Positions 1-7,024 of a DNA stretch of 12,148 nucleotides are shown piece by piece (within the stretch, counting starts at the first letter, position 1; the number at the start of each line of letters is the position of its first letter). Origin of the DNA: Saprospiraceae bacterium (GTDB lineage Bacteria; Bacteroidota; Bacteroidia; Chitinophagales; Saprospiraceae); contig JALHPW010000082.1 in assembly GCA_022842255.1 (NCBI GenBank), positions 1 to 12,148 of the forward strand, in the 5' to 3' direction. The notes under the pieces were generated by a model. That model was given only the letters and a program-made list of their open reading frames with translations. It had not been told where the DNA came from and searched no databases. The translations under genes and the position numbers were made by a program.

Positions 1-2
1 AG

Positions 3-557
3 TTTTTCCCAGATTATGATAGTAATCCATCTAAAGCCATCATTGCCAACTTTACCGGCAAATCAGTGAGCAATGGGATACAAGTAGAAGTATCGGCAGC
101 CTGGAGCCGTCGGCTTGAACTACGTACGGCCTATAATTTTCTTGATGTATTCAGATACCAAAACAGTGAAAAAATACGGTTGCCTTTCAACTCACGCCAT
201 AAAGTATTAGCTGTTGCAACCTTCCGCACACCTGGCGAACGCTGGCAATTTGATGCAAATCTGCATTGGTACGGGAAACAGCGGCTACCGGATACCCGCC
301 TCAATCCTGTAAACCTGCGCCGACCGGATTATTCTAAAACCTATTCCGTAACCGGTTTGCAGGTACGGCACACTTTCCGGCGCATTGAGTTATTTGCTGG
401 CTGTGAAAATGTATTTGACTTCCGGCAGTTACGCCCGATTTTAGGTTGGGAACAGCCTTTTGCACGAGGGTTTGATCCTTCGTTTGCATGGGGGCCAACA
501 CGGGGGCGAGAATTTTATGTTGGGTGCAATTTCAAATTAGAAAAGAAAACGTCATAA
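3..557 (+). CDS. TonB-dependent receptor, C-terminal fragment (gene starts before the window)
   Basis: The frame is open from base 3 with no stop until the TAA ending at 557, so this is the 3' end of a longer gene. The GTG at 66 is internal and should not be taken as a start. About 184 residues are visible. They show alternating hydrophobic/polar strands with many aromatics and Arg, a late Gly-Cys-Glu-Asn-Val-Phe-Asp turn, and a final strand of the form GREFYVGCNFKL before a short Lys/Ser tail. That is the usual close of an outer-membrane TonB-dependent receptor barrel, which imports chelated metals, vitamins or glycans with TonB/ExbBD energy. The plug domain, which would help indicate substrate, lies outside the window. 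The aquaporin gene starts 6 nt downstream, so the two are probably co-transcribed. The family call is fairly secure; the substrate is unknown. Confidence 0.8.
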   Translation, partial: FFPDYDSNPSKAIIANFTGKSVSNGIQVEVSAAWSRRLELRTAYNFLDVFRYQNSEKIRLPFNSRHKVLAVATFRTPGERWQFDANLHWYGKQRLPDTRLNPVNLRRPDYSKTYSVTGLQVRHTFRRIELFAGCENVFDFRQLRPILGWEQPFARGFDPSFAWGPTRGREFYVGCNFKLEKKTS

Positions 558-563
558 TTCACA

Positions 564-1208
564 ATGCAGAAATATTTCGCCGAAACACTCGGCACATTCG
601 CCTTGGTTTTTTGTGGTACGGGCGCTATCATTATCAATCAGGAAAGTAACGGCGTGATAACTCATGTTGGGGTGGCCATCACTTTTGGTCTTGTGGTAAT
701 GTCAATGATTTATGCCATGGGTGAGGTATCGGGGGCACACTTAAATCCGGCAGTTACGTTGGCCTTTTGGGTAGCGGGACGTTTCCCGATGAGAAGCATT
801 GTACCTTTTGTGGGTAGCCAAATCATTGGCGCATTTGCTGCAAGCGGGCTGTTATACTTTCTATTTCCTACCCATGGAACCTTGGGGGCAACTCTGCCAA
901 CGGGCAGTGCGATCCAATCCTTTGTGCTGGAAATCGTGCTGACTTTCTTGCTCATGTTAGTTATTCTACAAGTATCGCAGGGAAGTAAAGAAACGGGCTG
1001 GTTTGCAGGTTTGGCTATTGGCGGCGTAGTGTTGCTGGAAGCGATGTTTGCGGGGCCAATCTGCGGTGCAAGCATGAATCCGGCTCGTTCGCTGGCTCCG
1101 GCGCTAATTTCTGGGCATTTAGAAAGTCTTTGGGTCTACCTTTTAGCGCCTATCCTTGGAGCATTTTTAGCGGTACCGTGTAGCCATATTCTGCAAAAAC
1201 CTAATTGA
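564..1208 (+). CDS. MIP-family channel, NIP-like aquaporin (possible metalloid channel)
   Basis: This 214-residue inner-membrane protein has the six-helix, two-half-helix aquaporin layout and normal family length. The two pore-lining NPA motifs are at about residues 61-63 (HLNPAVT) and 172-174 (SMNPARS). The N-terminus (KYFAETLGTFALVF) matches the family start, supporting the ATG at 564. The stretch GPICGASMNPARS resembles Nod26-like (NIP) channels more than water-specific AqpZ. By alignment from memory to AqpZ, the selectivity-filter positions read Phe41, Ala160, Ala169 and Arg175, so the His typical of water channels is replaced by a small residue. NIP-type bacterial channels such as AqpS pass arsenite. 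That makes metalloid or small-solute transport plausible, but this is inference. The gene follows the receptor gene by 6 nt and precedes the phosphoesterase by 41 nt. Confidence 0.9.
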   Translation: MQKYFAETLGTFALVFCGTGAIIINQESNGVITHVGVAITFGLVVMSMIYAMGEVSGAHLNPAVTLAFWVAGRFPMRSIVPFVGSQIIGAFAASGLLYFLFPTHGTLGATLPTGSAIQSFVLEIVLTFLLMLVILQVSQGSKETGWFAGLAIGGVVLLEAMFAGPICGASMNPARSLAPALISGHLESLWVYLLAPILGAFLAVPCSHILQKPN

Positions 1209-1249
1209 TACAACTATTCGATTTTCAAAACAAAAAAGCCTTTCTGTAA

Positions 1250-2026
1250 ATGACCATTGCACTTTTTTCCGATATACACGCCAATCTGCCTGCGCTCGAA
1301 GCCTTTTTTGCCGACGTGGACAAACGCCGCCCCGATCAGATTTTTTGCTTGGGCGACCTGGTAGGGTACAACATTTGGCCGAACGAGGTCGTGCAGGAAA
1401 TCCGTCGTAGAGGCATTCCAACCATTGCCGGAAACTACGATTTCGGCATCGGGCGAAGTAGCGACGACTGCGGCTGCGCCTACAAAACCGATGAAGAAAA
1501 AACCAACGGTTCCGTGTCCATTGCTTTTACCAATCAAATTGTAAAAGCTGAAGAGCGCAAGTATCTGCGCGAACTTCCTAAGCATATCCGGGTAGAGATT
1601 GAAATGAACGAGGGAGAACCGTTGTCGCTCTTGTTGGTACACGGCAGCCCGCGAAAGATTAACGAATACCTTTTTGAAGACCGTGATGAAAAAAGTCTGC
1701 TGCGTATCTTGGAAGGCGCAAATGCCGATGTGCTGTGCTTTGGGCATACCCATAAACCCTACCATCGAACCTTAAACAGTGAGGGTGAAGGGGAGAATTA
1801 TTTTCGACATGCCATTAACATCGGTTCGGTAGGAAAGCCCAAAGACGGCGATCCGCGCGGCGGTTATGCCCTATTGCATTTCAACGAAACAAGCGGCGTT
1901 CATGAGGAGGTTAGTGTCAGGGTAGAGTTTATCCGGTTTGAATACGATGTGGAGCGGGCCGCCCGTGCCGTAGAAGAAAGCCCGCTACCGAATGCCTATG
2001 CAGAGGCACTGAGAATTGCGAAATAA
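1250..2026 (+). CDS. Calcineurin-like metallophosphoesterase family protein
   Basis: This 258-residue soluble protein has every metal-binding motif of the metallophosphoesterase fold in order: D8-x-H10 (SDIHAN), G35-D36 (GDLVGY), G61-N-Y-D64, H131 (VHGS) and G165-H-T-H168. A NIGSVGKPKDGDPR segment follows at about 190-203, as in the YfcE/MJ0936 branch. Length is normal and the ATG sits directly before the first strand (TIALFSDIH). A Cys-Gly-Cys at 74-76, just after the GNYD motif, is an unusual addition that could bind a soft metal. The substrate cannot be read from sequence; family members hydrolyse phosphomono- or phosphodiesters. The gene is probably the last of the receptor-aquaporin-phosphoesterase operon, since a hairpin terminator follows within about 50 nt. 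Confidence 0.9.
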   Translation: MTIALFSDIHANLPALEAFFADVDKRRPDQIFCLGDLVGYNIWPNEVVQEIRRRGIPTIAGNYDFGIGRSSDDCGCAYKTDEEKTNGSVSIAFTNQIVKAEERKYLRELPKHIRVEIEMNEGEPLSLLLVHGSPRKINEYLFEDRDEKSLLRILEGANADVLCFGHTHKPYHRTLNSEGEGENYFRHAINIGSVGKPKDGDPRGGYALLHFNETSGVHEEVSVRVEFIRFEYDVERAARAVEESPLPNAYAEALRIAK

Positions 2027-2044
2027 AAATTGGATACAGATTTA

Positions 2045-2070
2045 GTAGATAAGCTTAGGAATTTATCTAC
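2045..2070. repeat. Perfect 8-bp inverted repeat (hairpin 1 after the phosphoesterase gene)
   Basis: GTAGATAA at 2045-2052 pairs exactly with TTATCTAC at 2063-2070 across a 10-nt loop. It lies 18 nt past the phosphoesterase stop and directly before a second, stronger hairpin. It may add to termination or protect the mRNA 3' end. Confidence 0.5.
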
Positions 2071-2072
2071 AC

Positions 2073-2104
2073 AAGGCTGACCACTGTAAAGTAGTCAGCT
2101 TTTA
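2073..2104 (+). terminator. Probable Rho-independent terminator of the receptor-aquaporin-phosphoesterase operon
   Basis: GCTGAC at 2076-2081 pairs with GTCAGC at 2094-2099. The stem extends inward by ACT/AGT after one mismatch and outward by one G-T and two A-T pairs. The loop is GTAA. A short T run (2100-2103) follows. Position just after the operon and before a separate leader fits termination. Confidence 0.6.
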
Positions 2105-2173
2105 ATGTCCGAAAAATAAGAACTTTGCTTGTAGCGCAGGTATACACAATCATTTTACGAATCAATATGGCAC

Positions 2174-2216
2174 CCTCCAGCGCGGGAGGTCGGTTAGCGA
2201 ACTTCCTTGGCTAACC
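2174..2216 (+). promoter_or_regulatory. Structured 5' leader with two hairpins upstream of the Cys-rich peptide gene
   Basis: Hairpin A pairs CCTCC (2174-2178) with GGAGG (2185-2189). Hairpin B pairs GGTTAGC (2192-2198) with GCTAACC (2210-2216), a perfect 7-bp stem. The GGAGGT at 2185-2190 can instead pair with ACTTCC at 2201-2206 (one G-T wobble), which would exclude both hairpins. The start codon is only 31 nt downstream. Two mutually exclusive folds could act as a regulatory switch or an mRNA stabiliser. No known riboswitch class was recognised, and function is inference only. Confidence 0.35.
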
Positions 2217-2246
2217 ATATTCTTTCAACTTTTCAATTTCAACAAC

Positions 2247-2438
2247 ATGAAAAATAAAATGCTGGCGCTGAGCGCCGCTGTTCTGCTTATGTCAGGCATC
2301 GCCTTTGGCTATTCTAAATCTGGCATTACTAACTCATGCTGCAACATGGAAGCATCCACCTGTAACGGGGTGCCATGCCCTGCAAGCGGTTGTCCGGTTC
2401 CTTGTTGTGAGCCTGGTAGTAGTACTGCCTGCGAATAG
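2247..2438 (+). CDS. Small secreted cysteine-rich peptide (63 aa), unknown function
   Basis: The gene encodes 63 residues from the ATG at 2247. Residues 1 to about 21 form a classic signal peptide (Lys at 2 and 4, hydrophobic core LALSAAVLLMSGIAF). The mature part, about 42 residues, holds eight Cys (positions 31, 32, 39, 44, 49, 53, 54, 62), including two CC pairs, plus several Pro. There is no Cys in the signal, so this is not an obvious lipoprotein. The composition suggests either disulfide bonding or soft-metal/metalloid binding in the periplasm. I do not recognise a family. It has its own structured leader and a very strong terminator, so it looks like an independent, abundantly expressed transcript. 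The upstream aquaporin and phosphoesterase make a metal(loid) role attractive but unproven. Confidence 0.7.
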   Translation: MKNKMLALSAAVLLMSGIAFGYSKSGITNSCCNMEASTCNGVPCPASGCPVPCCEPGSSTACE

Positions 2439-2468
2439 ATGCGATTTAGTAAGCAACCATAAATTCAG

Positions 2469-2503
2469 CGGGTCATTCGGCGTTTGCCGGATGACCCGTG
2501 TTT
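2469..2503 (+). terminator. Strong Rho-independent terminator after the Cys-rich peptide gene
   Basis: CGGGTCAT (2469-2476) pairs with ATGACCCG (2491-2498). The stem continues through a T-G wobble and CGGC/GCCG (2478-2481 with 2486-2489) around a GTTT loop, about 13 bp in total. The trailing sequence is TGTTTG rather than a pure T run. It lies 31 nt past the peptide stop codon. Confidence 0.75.
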
Positions 2504-2583
2504 GTAAGAATGTCTGCAAATCAGATTTTTGCTTTTCCCCTAAGCTATCTGCTGACATCGGGGCGGTCTACTGCTCGTACAAA

Positions 2584-3015
2584 AAGGTTCACCACTCGGT
2601 AACACAAATGGGGTTTGCCGCGCATTTGCGATACCATTTCATGGAGAAAGTAGTTTGCCGAACCATTGAGTATTTGCCGCTTGCAATGATTGGGTTTGGT
2701 ATCCAGGATTTTATTCTTGTACATCTGTTTGCGATTACCATTGGACATCTTAACCATGCCAACTTTTACCTGCCGCTGGGGCCACTTCGTTACCTGCTCA
2801 ACAGCCCGAAAATGCATATCTGGCATCACTCAAAGGAATTGCCGGAAGGAAGTCGTGGCGTGAACTATGGCATAACACTCAGCCTTTGGGACTACCTTTT
2901 GGGAACGGTATGGATACCACGGGATGGACGCGGCATTGAGTTGGGGTTCCCAAATATAGAGCAGTTCCCCAAGGGATTTTTAGAACAGGAGGTGTTGCCT
3001 TTTTTAGAGGAATAA
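2584..3015 (+). pseudogene. Fatty acid hydroxylase/sterol desaturase family, 5'-truncated remnant
   Basis: Homology starts abruptly at the end of the second His box (KVHHS, from 2584) and runs to a normal C-terminus at the TAA ending at 3015. Within it are GHLNHAN and the last box HIWHHS, flanked by a hydrophobic segment (about IGFGIQDFILVHLFAITIGH). Complete family members use three His clusters (HxxxH, HxxHH, HxxHH) to bind two irons and are roughly twice as long, with N-terminal membrane helices. Here that half is absent: the same frame upstream runs through non-homologous sequence into the Cys-rich gene, and the first His of the second box is replaced by Lys exactly at the breakpoint. An ATG at 2608 could start a 135-residue product, but it would lack essential iron ligands. 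I therefore call it a degraded remnant. Confidence 0.7.
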
Positions 3016-3039
3016 CTGTTGGCAATTAGCATCACCCAA

Positions 3040-4170
3040 TCAATTTGGATTTATCAAATGCATCTCTTCAACCTTCTTTTGTTCCCATTTAAAAAATGTA
3101 CTGTAGTCATTCCAATACTGAATCCAAGCTTCATTTAGAGCTTTGAAGATAAAGCCGTTTTGATTTGGAGCGATGTTGCATTGAATACTTACAACTGCCT
3201 TAAAACCAAACAATGCGCATTCTCGCAAAAGTTCAGATGGATAAGCAAATGAATGCAATGTATTTTTTTGTCGTGACAGAGCCCCTTGTACCTCCTGCCA
3301 TTTTTTTTCAATCGAATCTTTTTGGGGTTGTAGCTGCATGTATTCGAGCACATGTAATATCACTTGCATTCTTGCTTCGTCATTTGGGTGGGTTGATTTT
3401 GAATGTAAAGGCACTTCAAATGGGTTGCTGCCACGTTTCATGGCCAAGTGAATATGCGCCCAGCCGTAGGCGGCTCCTGCTGTACATACTCCGAAAACAT
3501 CACAGAAAAATTCAATCAGCCAATTGATCCAGTTTTTCTTCCACGCTTCATAAGTGGGTACAGAGCCGCTGTTATTTGTACGCTGGTCTTCCAAAATTAC
3601 CCGGTCAAAATGGTCGGAGACAACATTGTAGAATGCTTTGGCATGCTCTTGAAATAAATTTATCCGATCATCATTTTCAGTCCAAAACAGTGGATGTGCA
3701 AGTTCATGGTACAGATCAGGAAGATGCAGGAGAAAATCACACTCCAGTAATGGGACGCACAAAAGATTGAATTGAGGGTAAATCTGATAATAGTTAGTAG
3801 ACAGAGCCGAGACTGTTGGCGGAACAGGAATTGGGTAATTAATTTCCTTGCAAATTTGTTGGACGAATTTGTTAATTTTTATATCATCTTTATTATGTCG
3901 GCTGATGGCTGATACTGCTACATTCTCGATTATATCAATTTCCCAAATAATATTTTTGAGGTCTCTTAATCTGGCCGATTGGTTGAGGGGAACCTGATAT
4001 ACTGGCGCAACGTAAAGGTTATTCAATAGCGAGATTTTTTCGTTGATCAATTTCAGGCATCCTTGAGCAAGCACCTGAAAATGAAGGGGTGGTGGAGTAG
4101 GAAAGCGGGTTTTTAGGCGTTTGGCTCGTTCGATTGTTTCTGCAATGATAGCCTCCAAATACTGTTGCAT
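3040..4170 (-). CDS. HExxH metalloprotease-like protein (M48-like gluzincin signature), last gene of the Argonaute operon
   Basis: The protein has 376 residues from the ATG at 4170; a TTG at 4176 would add two residues. It has no signal peptide or clear membrane segment. HELAH at 155-159 is a zinc-binding HExxH motif. About 61 residues later comes E220-F-F-C-D224, then STHPNDEAR at 259-267. The order HExxH, ExxxD, THPxxxxR matches the diagnostic positions of M48-type gluzincins (HtpX/Oma1 group), but without their membrane helices. I infer a soluble zinc protease, though it could be a catalytically idle relative. It is the last gene of the operon, starting 29 nt after the small-protein stop. 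Proteases paired with XRE repressors (ImmA/IrrE type) relieve repression by cleavage; a similar link here is a hypothesis, as this is not an ImmA sequence. Confidence 0.75.
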   Translation of the reverse strand: MQQYLEAIIAETIERAKRLKTRFPTPPPLHFQVLAQGCLKLINEKISLLNNLYVAPVYQVPLNQSARLRDLKNIIWEIDIIENVAVSAISRHNKDDIKINKFVQQICKEINYPIPVPPTVSALSTNYYQIYPQFNLLCVPLLECDFLLHLPDLYHELAHPLFWTENDDRINLFQEHAKAFYNVVSDHFDRVILEDQRTNNSGSVPTYEAWKKNWINWLIEFFCDVFGVCTAGAAYGWAHIHLAMKRGSNPFEVPLHSKSTHPNDEARMQVILHVLEYMQLQPQKDSIEKKWQEVQGALSRQKNTLHSFAYPSELLRECALFGFKAVVSIQCNIAPNQNGFIFKALNEAWIQYWNDYSTFFKWEQKKVEEMHLINPN

Positions 4171-4199
4171 ACGCAAACTTGGGTTGGGAATTACAATAA

Positions 4200-4583
4200 T
4201 TAGCGATTTAATCGCATACGTGAATAAGCGTTATTACATTCTTCATTTAGGGCTTCTGCCATCAATGCGAGTTTTTGGAGCACCTCGGGGTTTGTTCCCA
4301 TTTCACGATCAAAGTATGATGTCAAATTGCGAAGAAATGCCTCCGAAGTTTGATTCCGCAATTGCTTTTTAAGATAGCTCTGAATAATTTGTGCCACCAT
4401 CTGAATTTGGAAACTCATGCCTGATGGGTCGGACAATTGATGCAAAAAAGTTTGCACCTCTTCTGCCGATTTCGGCGAAACAGCGGTTGGATCGTAGTTC
4501 GCTTCCACCAAAAAACGATTGAGGATTCCCAGATACTTGCTGGAAACATCATAAATGTTAGAATTTAGACCTACGTCGCTCAT
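4200..4583 (-). CDS. Small helical protein (127 aa) of the Argonaute operon, unknown function
   Basis: The gene encodes 127 residues from the ATG at 4583, which lies 5 nt after the Argonaute stop codon, so translation is probably coupled. The sequence is rich in Gln, Asn, Leu and Ser and looks wholly alpha-helical (for example 42-50, 57-77, 80-93, 98-121), with no Cys cluster, catalytic motif, signal or membrane segment. I do not recognise a family. Its position between the Argonaute and metalloprotease genes, in a tightly packed operon, argues that it is a real component. It could be an adaptor for one of them, or the target of the protease. Those roles are inference. The reading frame is intact and fills the space between two secure genes. 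Confidence 0.7.
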   Translation of the reverse strand: MSDVGLNSNIYDVSSKYLGILNRFLVEANYDPTAVSPKSAEEVQTFLHQLSDPSGMSFQIQMVAQIIQSYLKKQLRNQTSEAFLRNLTSYFDREMGTNPEVLQKLALMAEALNEECNNAYSRMRLNR

Positions 4584-4588
4584 GGTTG

Positions 4589-7024
4589 TCAGATTTGAGA
4601 AAGTTCTTGTTGAATGAAATCTTCCAGTTCGTTGTCCTCATCTTCCCATCCGGTATTTTGATACTCATCCTCGTCATACTCGCTCGCATGATCGCGTAAT
4701 CGATTGTCGAGCAGTTTGGTAGTGACAGGTAACCGAGAACAAAAATCCGGTTTGGTAAAAGCAAGAGTGGAGAGGTAAAATAAGTCTCGCAAAGCCTCTT
4801 CAAATGCCAAATTGCCCGAAACGAACCGGACACACAATGGCCTTGATGTGCCGGGCGTACGAAACTCAGAGCCCGTAGTACAGAGATAAGCCAATCGGGT
4901 TTCCGGTAAGTACCAAGTTCCAATGGCTGGGTTATTATAGGTTTCTCGATTGCTGTTCCGGTCAAACCAAGGCTGGATTAACCGTACCGGGGTCATGGAT
5001 GTTTTGGCGATTTCCAAAATGGTGACAGTCGCATCACTCGCCAGATAGCCTTCTTTCTTTAGGCGTTTTTCAGCAGTAGATATGCCTTCTTCTTCTGTGT
5101 CGAAAATACGCCCATCACGGTGGATGACCACAGTTTTCAAAGGCTGGTTCTTATTAAATTTCCATTCTTCTACGACCTGTTCATAGATGATCTGCTTAAT
5201 GTTGTCTTTTGTGAGTTTTTCGTGTTGCTTGGACTGGATCATTTCCGTGCGAAGGAAGCGGCAATATTTGTCTACCATTACAAATCCGGCAAGATGGTTT
5301 TTCACGTCAATGCCGATGGTCAAATCAGCATTTAGCGGAGTATTAAGCCGGAACGGAAATTTGTTGTTTAGGAGCAGAACTTTGGTCAACGCCACATTTT
5401 GAACATACCCACGATATTTGCCGCCTGTCCCATCTTTCAAGCGATATTCCGTTTTTCCTTCGCGGGTACGTTCTTCTCGGAAGCAGGACGTGATGGTCGA
5501 GGTGTGGATGATAGAAACGTGGATGTTACATTTATAAAGTTCACGGGTGATAAGAGCAGCCAAACGATCATGCTTTCGCAGCGTTTTCCCGTCGTTTGGG
5601 ATCATTATCACGGCATGTGCCTTGAACCTCTCCTGCACTTTGGCTTTCACGGCTTCCACAATACGATTGCCGACTTCGACATATGTAGCGTGACGTGAAG
5701 GATGATTCTCATACCACTCAAATTGCGGGTCGAATGTACACCAGGGGTACATTTTCTTTACTTGCTCTTGAAGGTCGTTTTTGAATTTCCTTCCCACCGT
5801 ATCAAAAACAGAGCGGGGCAAAAACAAATATTGCGGTCCGAACTCGGTTTGTTCAGGCTTTAAAAACCCCGTTTTCCCATCTGTGAGTTTGTCCATTCGG
5901 GCCTTTGCAAACAGGTTTGGTTTGTAGTTAAAATCACGCAAACGCAGCTCAACCGAGTCTCCCAAAACAAATTCAGGAAAGTCAAATCTGGGCAATTGGA
6001 GACGCAATGGGGCTCTACTAATGCTCAGACTTTGCAATCCAAAGCGAATGTTTTGAAGAAATTCGTTTACAAACCACCCGGATTTCTCAAGCCTGACGCT
6101 TGGTGGCAAAATAGACTGCTGGTGATTGGCAGCCACAGTCGGATCGCTGGTGCTAAATACTTCAAAACAAAGGCCAGCTGGGACTGCACGAGTGTCTTTA
6201 CTGGAGGTGTGGTAGATCAAGACTGAGGCATCTTCTGGTAAGTTTGCCAAAATAGACGGGTGGTTGCCAGGCGTTCTTTCTCGAATGGCCTCGTGTAATG
6301 ATACTTGCCGATTTAATACCGGGTCATCATAAATATATTCTGACGCTATCATATCACTCCATTCATCGAGACGCAATTCGTACCAGTGATCGCCGAACGG
6401 ATAAAAAACAATTTTGCCTTTGTAATCCCGATCAAAGACGGGCTTGGTCACATAAATCGGGAGTGGTTGGGCTGAAGCATACTTTTTTGTGACATCCACG
6501 CAGATTCCCCAATCTTTTCCCAAATCTATGACGCGTACGATAAAGCCGGTGAATGTGGCTATACCATTCTGCTTCTCAGATTTTTTCAAGAAAAACGGAT
6601 GTCCAGCCTTAGGTTGCCATAACTGAGCATGTTTCGTCAATTGGCCCTGCAAACTAAATTGGAGAAAGCGCTGACAAATTACCCGCGTGTTTTCATTGGT
6701 GCTGGAAAAATCCAGTTGCTCCACCAGGCCGGTATCATGAAAATAGAGAAGGTTGCCTCCGCGACGAGGGTATTCATTCGGCACTTTACTGATGATGTCG
6801 GCTTCGTTACGCGTCACAAGTAATGCTGCATCCTCTCGGACAATCACTGTCACAGGATGCCTTAGTTTTTGGCTCAATCGCTTTATCAGTGTCTGACGGT
6901 CCTGTTGGAAGGACGGCGAATCAGGCAGTAGGCCACCAATTTTGAACAGGCGATATTCTGCACTGAGTTCAAGAGTATTCCCAATCAAAAAGATTGGGCT
7001 GACGTTCAGTCGGTTTTTGTTCAT
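4589..7024 (-). CDS. Long prokaryotic Argonaute (pAgo) with DEDD slicer tetrad
   Basis: At 811 residues this has the length of a full N-PAZ-MID-PIWI Argonaute, a guide-directed nuclease. The PIWI domain (about 565-780) shows D573 (GIDVKN), E602 as the likely glutamate finger (HEKLT), D637 (HRDGRIF) and D773 (RLPVTTKLLD). Spacings of 29, 35 and 136 residues are close to those of known slicers, so catalytic activity is predicted. The MID domain (about 465-560) contains a VQNVALTKVLLL segment, but the usual Gln of the 5'-phosphate pocket seems to be Ser504. The C-terminus from about 782 is an acidic tail. N and PAZ assignments rest on length and position only. The ATG at 7024 lies inside the nuclease gene (56-nt overlap); residues 11-30 already look like N-domain strands, supporting this start. 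Guide type cannot be read from sequence. Confidence 0.9.
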   Translation of the reverse strand: MNKNRLNVSPIFLIGNTLELSAEYRLFKIGGLLPDSPSFQQDRQTLIKRLSQKLRHPVTVIVREDAALLVTRNEADIISKVPNEYPRRGGNLLYFHDTGLVEQLDFSSTNENTRVICQRFLQFSLQGQLTKHAQLWQPKAGHPFFLKKSEKQNGIATFTGFIVRVIDLGKDWGICVDVTKKYASAQPLPIYVTKPVFDRDYKGKIVFYPFGDHWYELRLDEWSDMIASEYIYDDPVLNRQVSLHEAIRERTPGNHPSILANLPEDASVLIYHTSSKDTRAVPAGLCFEVFSTSDPTVAANHQQSILPPSVRLEKSGWFVNEFLQNIRFGLQSLSISRAPLRLQLPRFDFPEFVLGDSVELRLRDFNYKPNLFAKARMDKLTDGKTGFLKPEQTEFGPQYLFLPRSVFDTVGRKFKNDLQEQVKKMYPWCTFDPQFEWYENHPSRHATYVEVGNRIVEAVKAKVQERFKAHAVIMIPNDGKTLRKHDRLAALITRELYKCNIHVSIIHTSTITSCFREERTREGKTEYRLKDGTGGKYRGYVQNVALTKVLLLNNKFPFRLNTPLNADLTIGIDVKNHLAGFVMVDKYCRFLRTEMIQSKQHEKLTKDNIKQIIYEQVVEEWKFNKNQPLKTVVIHRDGRIFDTEEEGISTAEKRLKKEGYLASDATVTILEIAKTSMTPVRLIQPWFDRNSNRETYNNPAIGTWYLPETRLAYLCTTGSEFRTPGTSRPLCVRFVSGNLAFEEALRDLFYLSTLAFTKPDFCSRLPVTTKLLDNRLRDHASEYDEDEYQNTGWEDEDNELEDFIQQELSQI

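Noticed and set aside
1214..1765. 183-residue frame antisense to the phosphoesterase gene
   Set aside because: It lies mostly over a gene with complete catalytic motifs on the other strand and shows no domain of its own.
2305..2583. Upstream extension of the hydroxylase frame into the Cys-rich gene
   Set aside because: The extension shows no hydroxylase similarity, overlaps a credible signal-peptide gene and crosses a strong terminator.
4558..4965. 135-residue frame in another frame of the Argonaute gene
   Set aside because: The Argonaute frame carries PIWI motifs across this stretch; this frame is incidental.
4589..7024. PIWI-RE family rather than a classical long pAgo
   Set aside because: The GID...HRDG...LPVTTKLLD pattern gives a standard slicer tetrad, and no DinG-type helicase gene is adjacent.
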